Below the pieces are notes generated by a model. It saw only the letters and a list, made by a program, of their open reading frames with translations, had not been told where the DNA came from and made no database searches. Position numbers and translations under genes: made by a program. DNA of 64,000 nucleotides from Rhizobium sp. (lineage in GTDB: Bacteria > Pseudomonadota > Alphaproteobacteria > Rhizobiales > Rhizobiaceae), in contig JAHHDR010000035.1 in the NCBI GenBank assembly GCA_019739215.1, positions 186,001 to 250,000 of the forward strand, written 5' to 3'. Below are positions 44,590 through 53,291 of the stretch, one piece after another (within the stretch, counting starts at the first letter, position 1; the number at the start of each line of letters is the position of its first letter).

Positions 44590-45489
44590 ATGGACGAGGC
44601 GAACACGCGGGTCAGGCAACTGGCCTTCTGGGGCATTCCGCTGAGCCTGGGCGTCATGGGGCTGAAGATGCTGGCCTGGTACGTGACCGGGTCGGTGGCG
44701 CTGCTGTCGGATGGGCTGGAATCGACCGTCAACGTCGTGGCGGCCGTGATCGCCTGGATGGTGATCGGCTATGCCGCCAAGCCGGCGGACGAGGATCATC
44801 CATTCGGGCACCACAAGGCCGAGTATGTCTCGGCCGTGGTCGAGGGCGTGCTGATCGTCGTGGCGGCGCTGCTGATCGTGCAGGAGGCCGTGGGCGCGCT
44901 CGGAACGCCAGCCCTGCCGGAGGCGCCGGTGCTCGGCCTTGCGATCAATGGCGGCGCGGCTGTCATCAATGCGGTCTGGGCGGCGGTGCTGCTGCGGGCG
45001 GGGCGCAGGTATCGTTCGCCGGCGCTGACCGCCGACGCGCAGCATATCGTCTCCGACGTCGTGACATCGGCCGGCGTGCTGGTCGGCCTCGTGCTGGCCA
45101 TGGCCACGGGCTATGCGATCCTCGATCCGGTCATGGCGATCATTGTCGCGATCAACATCCTGTTCCAGGGCTGGAAGGTGATCTCGCATTCGGTGAGCGG
45201 CCTGATGGACCACGCCGTATCGGCCGAGGAGGAGGCCACGATCAAGGCCGCGATCGCGGCGCATGCGGATGGCGCGCTCGACGTGCATCACCTCCGATCG
45301 CGCCAGGCCGGACGGGCGACGTTCATTGCCTTCGACCTCGTCGTGCCGTCATCGATGACGGTCGGCGAGGCGCATGGGATCTGCGACCGGCTGGAAGAGG
45401 CGATCCAGGCGGCGCAGCCCGGCGCGCAATGCGTCATCCATGTCGAACCCGAAAGCGAGACGGCGCATGGGATACGCGTGAAGATGTAG
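44590..45489 (+). CDS. Cation diffusion facilitator (CDF) family transporter
   Basis: A 299-residue CDF transporter, which exports divalent metals such as Zn, Fe, Mn or Co in exchange for protons. The N-terminal membrane part (about six helices) includes the SDGLESTVNV helix II metal motif and the family hallmark HPFGHHKAEYVSAVVEG. Helix V carries HIVSDVVTSAGV with the second metal-binding Asp. The cytoplasmic C-terminal domain (from about 205) has HHLRSRQAGRATFIAFDLVV. ATG 44590 follows a GGAGAG with proper spacing. The metal cannot be assigned; a palindrome upstream suggests metal-dependent control. Confidence 0.9.
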   Translation: MDEANTRVRQLAFWGIPLSLGVMGLKMLAWYVTGSVALLSDGLESTVNVVAAVIAWMVIGYAAKPADEDHPFGHHKAEYVSAVVEGVLIVVAALLIVQEAVGALGTPALPEAPVLGLAINGGAAVINAVWAAVLLRAGRRYRSPALTADAQHIVSDVVTSAGVLVGLVLAMATGYAILDPVMAIIVAINILFQGWKVISHSVSGLMDHAVSAEEEATIKAAIAAHADGALDVHHLRSRQAGRATFIAFDLVVPSSMTVGEAHGICDRLEEAIQAAQPGAQCVIHVEPESETAHGIRVKM

Positions 45490-45540
45490 GCGGCAGGCGG
45501 CCAGGATCACTTCGCGACGCCCCCGGTCGGCCGCGCACGG

Positions 45541-46296
45541 CTAGACGAAGCTCTCGTCGTCGCCACCGAAGATGTCGAATCCGCCGTCGTCCTCGGCTTC
45601 CGCCATTTCCTGTTCGGGTTCAGCTGCGGTCTTGTCGCCGGCATCGGCCGTGTTTTCGGCCGCCGGGGCGGGAGGGGTCGCAGCAGTCTTGGTGGCGTCG
45701 TCGGCGAACAGGTCCTGGACCGCGTTCGCCAGCAACATGCCGCCGGCCACGCCTGCCGCCGTCGACATGGCGCCCTGCAGGAATCCGCCGCTGCCCGGCG
45801 CCGCGGGGCGTGACCATGGGCCGGCGGCACTGGCCGGCTGTCTGCCCCATGGCGACGGATCCGCCTCCGTTGCCTGGCTGTGGCTTTCGGCTCTCTGCTG
45901 ACTGGCTTGCATGGACTGGCTGGCCTGCTGGTGGTCTCGATAAAGGCTACCTGTCGCGTCACGGCTGGCGCGCGCTGGCTCCATGCGCTGCTGCCCGCCG
46001 CCGAAAAGGCTTCCCAGGCCGCCGAGAAAGCCGGCGCTCTGGGGCTGCTCGGCGAGCCGGCGGCCCTCGTCCTCGAGATCGCGGACCTGAGCCTCGAGTT
46101 CCTGTATCCGGTCGGTTGTCGCCTTCAGAGCCTGATCCTGGATCAAGACCGCCTGGGCTAGATAATATGTCGAATATGGCTGTTCGCGGAGCCGCGCCTC
46201 GATGAGTGCCTCGGCCTCGCGGTCACGCTCTGTCGCGGCGGCACCCCGCACACGGTCGAAAAGACCGCTGAGCATCTGGCGTTCGTCGGGTGACAT
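45541..46296 (-). CDS. DUF2076 domain protein
   Basis: A 251-residue protein. The N-terminus MSPDERQMLSGLFDRVRGAA, YSTYYLAQAVLIQDQALK and a coiled coil (ATTDRIQELEAQVRDLEDEG) match DUF2076. A Gln/Ser-rich low-complexity middle is followed by a Gly-rich hydrophobic stretch (GSGGFLQGAMSTAAGVAGGM) and an acidic tail ending in FGGDDESFV. No function is established for the family; proteins of this build are often periplasmic or membrane-associated ligand-binding proteins. It is convergent with the CDF transporter gene. Confidence 0.82.
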   Translation of the reverse strand: MSPDERQMLSGLFDRVRGAAATERDREAEALIEARLREQPYSTYYLAQAVLIQDQALKATTDRIQELEAQVRDLEDEGRRLAEQPQSAGFLGGLGSLFGGGQQRMEPARASRDATGSLYRDHQQASQSMQASQQRAESHSQATEADPSPWGRQPASAAGPWSRPAAPGSGGFLQGAMSTAAGVAGGMLLANAVQDLFADDATKTAATPPAPAAENTADAGDKTAAEPEQEMAEAEDDGGFDIFGGDDESFV

Positions 46297-46399
46297 CAGG
46301 GTCTCCTTGTTGCGTCGTTTCGGGAGACAAGCTGGTGACGTGGCTCGATTTTTTCGAGGCGAAGAGAGATGAACTTTCCGTGAAGCGCCGAGACGCGGG

Positions 46400-46972
46400 C
46401 TAGCTGAAGGCGAGCCAGGCGCCGCCCATCGCGGTCAGGGCGCCAAGAGTGCGGGTAGCGACCAGGCTGCGGCTGCCGACCAGAACGCCGAGGCCGATGC
46501 CGACCGCGTGGAGCGCGGCCGTGGCGGCGATGAAGCCGAGGCCGAAGGTGAGCGCGGTCGCGGCACCGAGTTCGCCGCCGTGAGCGTGGCCATGGAACAG
46601 CGCGAAGACGCCGACAATGGCGGCGCTGATCGCGACCGGGATGCGCACCGCGAGCGCGACCAGCAGGCCCAGGCCGATGACCGAGGCGAGGATACCGGAT
46701 TCGACGAAGGGCAGGGGTGCGCCGACGAGCGCCAGCAGGAAGCCAAACGCCATCAGCGAGACGAAGGCAGCGGGAACCGCCGAGCGCGCCCGGCCGCCGA
46801 TCTGCGCTGCCCAAAGGCCGACCGCGATCATCGCCAGCATATGGTCGGCGCCGGAGAGGGGGTGGGTAAGGCCGGCCATGAAGGAGCCGTGTTCTTCCGG
46901 ACCGAGATGGGCGAAGGCCGGAGCGGCGGTTGCGGCGAAAATGGCGGCGGTGACGGAAAGGCGCTTCAGCAT
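46400..46972 (-). CDS. HupE/UreJ family nickel/cobalt permease
   Basis: A 190-residue membrane protein. A cleavable signal peptide ([20 protein letters not shown] ending AFA) is followed by the family hallmark [20 protein letters not shown], with its HPxSGxDHxxAM motif. About six membrane helices and a second His cluster [12 protein letters not shown] follow. The family facilitates entry of nickel or cobalt for hydrogenase, urease or cobalamin; no such gene is nearby. ATG 46972 is preceded by AAGGGGA. Confidence 0.88.
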   Translation of the reverse strand: MLKRLSVTAAIFAATAAPAFAHLGPEEHGSFMAGLTHPLSGADHMLAMIAVGLWAAQIGGRARSAVPAAFVSLMAFGFLLALVGAPLPFVESGILASVIGLGLLVALAVRIPVAISAAIVGVFALFHGHAHGGELGAATALTFGLGFIAATAALHAVGIGLGVLVGSRSLVATRTLGALTAMGGAWLAFS

Positions 46973-47311
46973 TCGGGGTCCCCTTGGCAATTGCGAGCGG
47001 TCTCTAGGCAGATTTCGTTGGCCAGCCAACGATCCAGCCGCTTGATCTTTTGTCTTGTCGCGGGTTCTTGTCGGAAAACCGTGGGACACTTTTCCGGAAC
47101 CTGCTTAGCCAGACTATCCGCTGATAGCGCCCGGCTTCAAGAGGTGTCGATACGTCGTTTGACGCAATGCGGCGAACGCGGCCGGACGCAGGCGCGGGGC
47201 CGATCCTTTACCTTGATGCGAGGCGTTTTGGGCAATCGTCGATTGACACATTGTTTTTGCGGGCGAGTCGGCCTATTTCAGGGTCGAATGAATGGAATTT
47301 TGGAGACTTGG
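46973..47311. other. Divergent promoter region hupE/clpP
   Basis: No gene is visible in these 339 bases. They contain a perfect palindrome CGTTGGCCAGCCAACG at 47016-47031, 43 bases upstream of the hupE-type gene, which could be an operator, and a TTGACA at 47245-47250 upstream of the ClpP gene without a convincing -10 partner. Confidence 0.4.
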
Positions 47312-47905
47312 ATGCTCGACGACGACGATGACGACGGCAAGGAAAAGAAGAGCGAGGCCCCGCTCGGCAAGGACATCGAGTCCAACCTTTTCAAGTCGCG
47401 GTCGATTTTCATCTATGGCGGGATCACGCAGGAACTGGCGCATAAGGTCTGCGCCCAGCTCATGGCATTCTCGGCGGCCAGCGACGATCCGATCCGGGTC
47501 TTCGTCAGCTCGCCAGGCGGCCACGTGGAATCGGGCGACGCGATCCATGACATGATCCGGTTCATCAAGCCGAAGGTCCACATGATCGGTACCGGTTGGG
47601 TGGCTTCGGCCGGCGCGCTCATCTATTGCAGTGTTCCCAAGGAGCAGCGTCTCTGCCTGCCCAACACCCGCTTCCTGCTGCACCAACCCTCGGGCGGCAC
47701 CCGCGGCATGGCGTCCGACATCGAGATCCAGGCACGCGAAATCATCCGCATGAACGAGCGCCTCAACCGCATCTTCGCGGCTGCCACTGGCCAGCCGGTC
47801 GAGAAGATCGCCAAGGATACCGACCGCGACCTCTGGCTCTCCGCCGAGGAAGCCAAGGACTATGGCCTGGTCTCGCGCATCATCAACACTCAGGCTGATA
47901 TCTAA
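47312..47905 (+). CDS. clpP: ClpP-family serine protease (paralogue)
   Basis: A 197-residue ClpP-type protease subunit. The catalytic Ser lies in [13 protein letters not shown] (about residue 100) and the His in [10 protein letters not shown] (about 125); the Asp may lie in [19 protein letters not shown]. The oxyanion segment [11 protein letters not shown] is present. The N-terminus is unusual: [20 protein letters not shown], a strongly acidic then Lys-rich extension. No clpX or clpA is adjacent, so this is probably an additional ClpP rather than the housekeeping one. ATG 47312 is used because GGAG lies 6 bases ahead; ATG 47288 is an in-frame alternative. A terminator follows. Confidence 0.88.
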   Translation: MLDDDDDDGKEKKSEAPLGKDIESNLFKSRSIFIYGGITQELAHKVCAQLMAFSAASDDPIRVFVSSPGGHVESGDAIHDMIRFIKPKVHMIGTGWVASAGALIYCSVPKEQRLCLPNTRFLLHQPSGGTRGMASDIEIQAREIIRMNERLNRIFAAATGQPVEKIAKDTDRDLWLSAEEAKDYGLVSRIINTQADI

Positions 47906-47931
47906 GGCTTGAACCTGCCATAATTCTGCCG

Positions 47932-47971
47932 ATACCCCGGATGCAAGTCCGGGGTATTTTGTTGTGTTTTC
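47932..47971 (+). terminator. Rho-independent terminator of the clpP paralogue
   Basis: Perfect ten-base stem ATACCCCGGA/TCCGGGGTAT (47932-47941 and 47948-47957), six-base loop, then a U-rich TTTGTTGTGTTTT. Confidence 0.9.
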
Positions 47972-48066
47972 AATATTTTGCATTTGTGCGGCGCACGCCT
48001 TGCACGCGTAGTCGAAACCGCCTAGCATTTGCCATCGATCAAGACCGCATCTCGCCGGAGACCATC

Positions 48067-48996
48067 ATGCTGACTTCCCCGGGCTTTCCAAAGGGCGCGC
48101 TGCGCCAGGAGCCCCGCTCTCTTATTGCCGGTATCCGGACATTCCTTGCCGCGACCTTTGTCGCAATCCTCATGCTTCCCATGGCGGCTCGCGCTGCTGA
48201 CACGCCCTTGACGCTGGAGGGCGGCATCTCGGCGACGCTCAACATGCCGGACTCGACGGCCCCGGTGCCGGCGGTGCTGCTGCTGCACGGCTTCGGCAGT
48301 TCGAAGGACGAGGTCGGCGGCATGTATGCCCGCGTTGCCACCGCGCTCGCCCAGAAGGGCATCGCGTCGCTGCGCATCGATTTCGCCGGCTTCGGCAGGA
48401 GCGACGGCGATACCGGCTCTACGACGATCGAGGCGCAGCTTTCTCAGGCCAAGGCTGCCTTCGCGGTGCTCAAGGGCACCAAGGGCGTTGATCCCGAACG
48501 CATGGGCGTGCTCGGCTTCAGCCTGGGGGGCGGCATCGCGACGCTGCTCGCCTCGGGCCAGCCCATGGAAATCAAGTCGCTGGTGACATGGTCCTCGGTC
48601 GGCGATTTCCAGGCCGACATGCAGGGTGCGCTGGGGCAAAAGGCCTTCGACCGCGCCAAGGAGGACGGCGTCGTCGGCCTCGATCTCGGCTGGCGCACGA
48701 TCGTGCTCAAGCAGAGTTTCTTCGACAGTCTCGGCGCCTACAAGCTCGACGATGCAATCTCGACCTATCCGGGCGCCTACCTGACCATTGTCGGCTCGAA
48801 GGATTTTTCCGCGCAATATGCAGACCGCTTCGTCGGCCTTGCCAAGAATGCTGCCAAGGAGGCGATGATCATTCCGGAAGGCGATCATGTGTTCGGCGTG
48901 CTGGGCCCGGATCAGACCATGGCCGAAAGCGTGATTGCCAAGACGGCCGACTGGTTTTCCAGCACGCTCGGCAGCCCGCCCAAGGTCCAGCCCTAA
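48067..48996 (+). CDS. Exported alpha/beta hydrolase
   Basis: A 309-residue hydrolase with an N-terminal signal sequence or anchor (IRTFLAATFVAILMLPMAAR with AARAAD cleavage). The oxyanion segment is AVLLLHGFGSSKDE, the nucleophile elbow is LGFSLGGGIA and the catalytic His lies in PEGDHVFG near the C-terminus. The GFGRSDGD segment is typical of serine esterases and dienelactone-type hydrolases. It is likely a periplasmic esterase or lipase with unknown substrate. ATG 48067 follows CGGAGA. Confidence 0.85.
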   Translation: MLTSPGFPKGALRQEPRSLIAGIRTFLAATFVAILMLPMAARAADTPLTLEGGISATLNMPDSTAPVPAVLLLHGFGSSKDEVGGMYARVATALAQKGIASLRIDFAGFGRSDGDTGSTTIEAQLSQAKAAFAVLKGTKGVDPERMGVLGFSLGGGIATLLASGQPMEIKSLVTWSSVGDFQADMQGALGQKAFDRAKEDGVVGLDLGWRTIVLKQSFFDSLGAYKLDDAISTYPGAYLTIVGSKDFSAQYADRFVGLAKNAAKEAMIIPEGDHVFGVLGPDQTMAESVIAKTADWFSSTLGSPPKVQP

Positions 48997-49145
48997 AGAC
49001 ATGCCGCGTGCCCGATCAGGCGCGCGCCAGCTTTGACTTGAGGGCGACATTCCCGTAATCGAAGTGGCCCGCAACCGATGTGGCGGTATCGTGCTGGCGA
49101 TGACCCCATTTCGATGTCCCGCCCTTCCGTTCCGGAACGTGCCAG

Positions 49146-50327
49146 ATGCTCAAAGATTTCTCCGCGCAAAGCCTCGTCATGGGGCTGCTCACCGCCTTTG
49201 TCGGCTTTGCCTCCTCGTTTGCCGTGGTGCTGCATGGCCTCAAGGGCGTCGGCGCGAGCGATGCGGAGGCGGCGTCGGCGCTGATGGCGCTGTCGATCGC
49301 GATGGGCCTCTGCGCCATCGTGCTGAGCCTGCGGACGCGCATGCCGATCTCGATCGCCTGGTCGACGCCGGGCGCGGCCTTCCTGGCCACGGCGGGTCCG
49401 CTGGAGGGCGGCTTTGCGGTTGCGGTAGGCGCATTCCTGGTGACCGCCGTGCTTGTCATCGCCGCCGGACTGTTCAAGCCGCTCAGCCGCGCCGTCTCGG
49501 CGATCCCCGCGCCGCTGGCCAACGCGATGCTGGCGGGGGTGCTGATCGGGCTTTGCTTCGCGCCGGTCAAGGCGATCGCCTTCAACCCCTGGTTCGGCCT
49601 GCCGATCGTGGTCGCCTATTTTCTTGGCGGCGCCGTCAACCGGCTCGCGGCGATCCCCTCCGCGCTGGTTGCGTTTGTCCTGGTCATCGCCTTCGGCATC
49701 GACATCCCCCAGGGCGCGCTGGCCGATGTCTGGCAGGCGATCATTCCGGCGCCGGTCCTGGTCGCGCCGCAGTTCACGCTGTCAGGCCTCGTGTCGCTGG
49801 CGCTGCCGCTGTTCATCATCACCATGGCATCGCAGAACATCCCGGGCATCACCGTGCTTCGGGTGAACGGCTACGAGCCGCCGGCCGGTCCTATGTTTAC
49901 GGCGACCGGCATTTTCTCTTTGCTGTCGGCGCCATTCGGCGGTCATGTCGTGAACCTGGCGGCGATCACGGCCGCGATGTGCGCGGGCGAGGATGCGCAT
50001 CGGGACCCGGCACGGCGCTACTGGGCGGCCGTGGTCGCGGGTGTCGGCTATGTGGTGATCGGGTTCGCGGCGGGCGCCGTCACGGCTTTCGTCGCGCTGT
50101 CGCCGACCATCCTGATCGAAGCGGTGGGCGGACTGGCGCTGATCGCCGCCTTTTCCGGCTCGGCCATGGCAGCCTTCAAGGAGCCGGAAACGCGGGAGGC
50201 GGCAGCTGTCACGTTCCTAGTCACGGCGTCCGGCATCAGCTTTGTCGGAATATCGGGTGCCTTCTGGGGGCTGATCGCCGGTGGTATCATCATGGCGCTC
50301 GGCCGGCTCCGCTTCCGCCGCCACTGA
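49146..50327 (+). CDS. benE: BenE-family benzoate/H+ symporter
   Basis: A 393-residue membrane protein with about twelve hydrophobic segments and the BenE pattern: RMPISIAWSTPGAAFLATAG, then LANAMLAGVLIGLCFAPVKA, TMASQNIPGITVLRVNGYEP and the SAPFGGHVVNLAAITAAMC segment, which is the strongest family match. BenE carries benzoate into the cell, but no benzoate-degradation gene is present here, so the substrate may differ. Its 3' end overlaps the convergent small membrane-protein gene by 111 bases. Confidence 0.88.
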   Translation: MLKDFSAQSLVMGLLTAFVGFASSFAVVLHGLKGVGASDAEAASALMALSIAMGLCAIVLSLRTRMPISIAWSTPGAAFLATAGPLEGGFAVAVGAFLVTAVLVIAAGLFKPLSRAVSAIPAPLANAMLAGVLIGLCFAPVKAIAFNPWFGLPIVVAYFLGGAVNRLAAIPSALVAFVLVIAFGIDIPQGALADVWQAIIPAPVLVAPQFTLSGLVSLALPLFIITMASQNIPGITVLRVNGYEPPAGPMFTATGIFSLLSAPFGGHVVNLAAITAAMCAGEDAHRDPARRYWAAVVAGVGYVVIGFAAGAVTAFVALSPTILIEAVGGLALIAAFSGSAMAAFKEPETREAAAVTFLVTASGISFVGISGAFWGLIAGGIIMALGRLRFRRH

Positions 50328-50729
50328 CGACGGAAGGCGCGGGCCTTTGCCGATCGGGACGGTGGTAAAAGGCTCGGTCGTCTCGACCGGTTCCGGCCTC
50401 GCCGCTGCCGGGACGTGGACCAGGGCCATGCCGACGATGACCAGCAGCACACCGGCAAAATTGGTGAGCGAGTAGATCTCGCCAAGAAATGCTCGGGCGA
50501 TGAGCACAGAGAGAACCATTTCCAGCCCGAGGATCAGCACGACGACGATGCCGAACTGCGCGCCCTTGAACGCCAGCGCCTGGAAGAAGCAGCCGGCGAG
50601 GATCGCGGCACCGACCACGAGATAGAAGACATGCGGCGGCTTGTCCGCCAGCAGCTTCATGGCGAGATTGGCCAGCATGAAGCAGCCGCCGGCGGCGATG
50701 ATGGAACTGATCGACGTGATGTTCGCCAT
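50217..50729 (-). CDS. Small EamA/SMR-like membrane protein
   Basis: A 170-residue protein with about four membrane helices in the first 110 residues, among them SISSIIAAGGCFMLANLAMK and FYLVVGAAILAGCFFQALAF. The repeat of hydrophobic helices followed by IYSLTNFAGVLLVIVGMALV is typical of half-size EamA/SMR-like exporters. The C-terminal 60 residues are hydrophilic, Pro/Glu-rich and run antisense over the end of benE, so the true end may be earlier in evolution than the stop suggests. It is divergent from leuA. Confidence 0.7.
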   Translation of the reverse strand: MANITSISSIIAAGGCFMLANLAMKLLADKPPHVFYLVVGAAILAGCFFQALAFKGAQFGIVVVLILGLEMVLSVLIARAFLGEIYSLTNFAGVLLVIVGMALVHVPAAARPEPVETTEPFTTVPIGKGPRLPSSVAAEAEPAERHDDTTGDQPPEGTRYSDKADAGRRD

Positions 50730-50943
50730 GCTGGCCCCCGAGCCCTCGGCGTCCGGCGGCAGCATCGCTCGCCGCCGTTCGTCGCGTGTTGCGTCTGATC
50801 GAGGGGTAGCCGAGCGGCGCGGCGCTGAAAGTCACAAACGCGACAGGTTGCTTTCGGCGAAATCGTCGACTATAGCTTCGGGCATGTTCGCACCGACGCA
50901 TGACATTGCAGCCGTGATTGATGGCGGGACCTCAGGTTCCGGC

Positions 50944-51012
50944 ATGCGCACCGTCATGGCCTCGGGCGCTCTCCTTCTCCTCAAGCTTACTCGCGGTTGC
51001 CGGGTCCACTGA
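50944..51012 (+). CDS. leuL: Leucine-rich leader peptide of leuA
   Basis: A 22-codon frame from ATG 50944, or 18 codons from ATG 50956 (MASGALLLLKLTRGCRVH), holding four consecutive Leu codons and a fifth after a Lys, just upstream of leuA. Leader peptides of this kind sense Leu-tRNA supply. The surrounding sequence has competing stems (see the separate entry). Vitreschak and others have predicted leu leaders in alphaproteobacteria. Confidence 0.7.
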   Translation: MRTVMASGALLLLKLTRGCRVH

Positions 51013-51058
51013 GGAGCGCCCGGCGGCCGGAACCGCCGCAGGCGTCAAATCGCTCCTC
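50964..51058 (+). promoter_or_regulatory. Alternative stems of the leuA leader (attenuator candidate)
   Basis: GGGCGCTC (50964-50971) within the leader peptide pairs with GAGCGCCC (51014-51021), while the overlapping GAGGAGCG (51011-51018) can instead pair with CGCTCCTC (51051-51058). These are mutually exclusive. No clear U run follows the second stem, so control may be at transcription pausing or translation rather than simple termination. Confidence 0.55.
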
Positions 51059-51164
51059 GATCATCACCCGAATTCTCTGAATTTATTCGGCGCCCGCGCG
51101 ATTTCCTGTCGTCAAACCAGAGCAAAGACAGTATCAGCGAAGCCGACTGCCTGAGGCGAAAACC

Positions 51165-52871
51165 ATGATTTTGAAGACCCACGCCATCCACAACGGCATG
51201 CCCGATGCCGCCATCAAGTACCAGCCCTATCCGCAGGTCGGTCTCAAGGACCGCACCTGGCCCGGCAACGTGATCGACAAGGCGCCCGTCTGGTGCTCCG
51301 TGGACCTGCGCGACGGCAACCAGGCGCTGATCGACCCGATGGGCCATGACCGCAAGGAGCGGATGTTCAAGCTGCTCATCGACATGGGCTTCAAGGAAAT
51401 CGAGATCGGGTTCCCCTCGGCCTCGCAGACCGACTTCGACTTCGCCCGCTGGTGCGTGGAGGAAGGCAACGTGCCCGAGGACGTGTCGCTGCAGGTGCTG
51501 GTGCAGTGCCGGCCTGAATTGATCACGCGGACCTTCGAGGCGCTGAAGGGTGCCAACCGGCCGATCGTGCATTTTTACAATTCCACCTCGGAACTGCAGC
51601 GCCGCGTGGTGTTCGCCAAGGATGTGCCCGGCATCAAGCAGATTGCGGTCGATGCGGCCAAGATGATCACGGACATGGCCGAGAAGGCCGGTGGCGGTTT
51701 CCGCTTCGAGTATTCGCCGGAGAGCTTTACCGGCACCGAACTCGACGTCGCGCTGGAGATCTGCAATGCGGTCATTGCGGAGGTGCGGCCGACGCCTGAC
51801 AACAAGCTGATCATCAACCTGCCGTCGACGGTGGAGATGGCGACGCCGAATGTCTATGCCGACCAGATCGAATGGATGTGCCGCAATCTCGACAATCGCG
51901 AGAACCTGATCATTTCGCTGCATCCGCACAATGACCGTGGCACGGCGATCGCCGCGACGGAACTGGGCCTGATGGCCGGCGCCGACCGTGTCGAGGGCAC
52001 GCTGTTCGGCAATGGCGAGCGCACCGGCAATGTCGATATCGTGACCTTGGCGCTGAACCTCTACACCCAGGGCGTCGATCCGAAGCTGGACTGCTCCGAC
52101 ATCGAGCGGATGAAGGGCGTCTACGAATATTCCAACCAGATGAAGATCGGCGAGCGGCACCCGTATGTCGGCGAACTGGTCTACACGGCGTTTTCGGGTT
52201 CGCACCAGGATGCGATCAACAAGGGGATGAAGGCGCTGAAGCAGGCCAACAAGCCGCTGTGGGAGGTGCCCTACCTGCCGATCGACCCGCAGGATGTCGG
52301 CCGAAGCTACGAGGCGATCATCCGCATCAACTCGCAGTCCGGCAAGGGCGGCATCGCCTATATCATGCAGGAGGACTACGGCATCAACCTGCCGCGCAAC
52401 CTGCAGATCGAGTTTCGCAACGACATCCAGCGCATCACCGACGAGGAAGGCAAGGAAATGCCTTCCAAGGCGATCCATGCCCGCTTCATCGAGCGCTATG
52501 TCGATCAGCCCGAGGGCCGCTTCAAGTTCGTCGACCATCACACCTATCCCGATGTCGGACATAGGGGTGTGCGGGTTCTGGCGGCGGAAATCACCGACAA
52601 GGGCGAGACCAAGCGGATCGAGGGCAAGGGCACCGGGCCGATCGACGGCTTCATGGATGCGATGTCGGTCTATCTCGGCATGGATCTGTCGGTGAACGAC
52701 TATTCCGAACACTCGCTGCAGCACGGCTCGAACGCGGCGGCGATCGCCTATGTCGAGATGAACACGCCGAAGGGCAAGCTGTTCGGCGCGGGGATCAACA
52801 CCAATATCGTGGCGGCGTCGCTCGAGGCGATCGTCTCGGCGATCAACCGGATGCTCGACGAGCAGGGGTGA
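51165..52871 (+). CDS. leuA: 2-isopropylmalate synthase (long type)
   Basis: A 568-residue LeuA which condenses 2-oxoisovalerate with acetyl-CoA, the first step of leucine synthesis. The catalytic domain has VDLRDGNQALIDPM with metal Asp, the HPHNDRGTA metal His pair and the glycine-rich VEGTLFGNGERTGNVD. The C-terminal regulatory domain (from about 430) includes EITDKGETKRIEGKGTGPID. Length and sequence match the longer LeuA class of rhizobia and actinobacteria. ATG 51165. It follows a leucine-rich leader peptide, suggesting attenuation by leucine. Confidence 0.96.
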   Translation: MILKTHAIHNGMPDAAIKYQPYPQVGLKDRTWPGNVIDKAPVWCSVDLRDGNQALIDPMGHDRKERMFKLLIDMGFKEIEIGFPSASQTDFDFARWCVEEGNVPEDVSLQVLVQCRPELITRTFEALKGANRPIVHFYNSTSELQRRVVFAKDVPGIKQIAVDAAKMITDMAEKAGGGFRFEYSPESFTGTELDVALEICNAVIAEVRPTPDNKLIINLPSTVEMATPNVYADQIEWMCRNLDNRENLIISLHPHNDRGTAIAATELGLMAGADRVEGTLFGNGERTGNVDIVTLALNLYTQGVDPKLDCSDIERMKGVYEYSNQMKIGERHPYVGELVYTAFSGSHQDAINKGMKALKQANKPLWEVPYLPIDPQDVGRSYEAIIRINSQSGKGGIAYIMQEDYGINLPRNLQIEFRNDIQRITDEEGKEMPSKAIHARFIERYVDQPEGRFKFVDHHTYPDVGHRGVRVLAAEITDKGETKRIEGKGTGPIDGFMDAMSVYLGMDLSVNDYSEHSLQHGSNAAAIAYVEMNTPKGKLFGAGINTNIVAASLEAIVSAINRMLDEQG

Positions 52872-52935
52872 ACGCCGCACAAACGCGGGAACCCGGCAGG
52901 CGATGGTGCCGTTTCCTTGCTTTGAAGGAGGCGGC

Positions 52936-53274
52936 ATGCCCAGGTTCATCACGATCGGCTACGGCGACCAGGCCGGTTACGACCGGACGCCCGATGCGGC
53001 GAAGAAGGCCGCTCATGACCATGATGCCGCGCTGGTTCGGCGCGGCGTCGTGATGGGAATTGCCGGTACGCCCGTGCAGGTGCGGAATCCGGATGGCGGC
53101 GGCGTTGAGACGAGGACGGGTGCCTATCTCACTGCCGGCCTGCCGATTGCGGGGTTTTCGCTGATGGAGGCCAGGGATATGGACGAGGCGATCGCGCTCG
53201 CCGCCCAGTCGCCCTGTGCCATCGCCCATGGCGTGATCGAGGTCTGGCCATTGGCGGAGCCTTCGGGCGAGTAG
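52936..53274 (+). CDS. YCII-related domain protein
   Basis: A 112-residue protein starting at ATG 52936 after a perfect AAGGAGG. It has the small ferredoxin-like alpha/beta fold expected of YCII/DGPF proteins: MPRFITIGYGDQAGYD, then GIAGTPVQVRNPDGGGVETR and the C-terminal ALAAQSPCAIAHGVIEVWPL. In this group the IEVWP segment is conserved. Members may be small enzymes or sigma-factor accessory proteins; the role here is unknown. Confidence 0.85.
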   Translation: MPRFITIGYGDQAGYDRTPDAAKKAAHDHDAALVRRGVVMGIAGTPVQVRNPDGGGVETRTGAYLTAGLPIAGFSLMEARDMDEAIALAAQSPCAIAHGVIEVWPLAEPSGE

Positions 53275-53291
53275 AGCCTCCCGGTCGAGCC

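Noticed and set aside
44529..46205. 558-codon plus-strand frame over the CDF gene and DUF2076
   Set aside because: Runs out of frame through the CDF gene and antisense to DUF2076; no domain.
51045..52952. 635-codon open frame antisense to leuA
   Set aside because: Shadow of leuA with His/Asp/Arg-rich translation.
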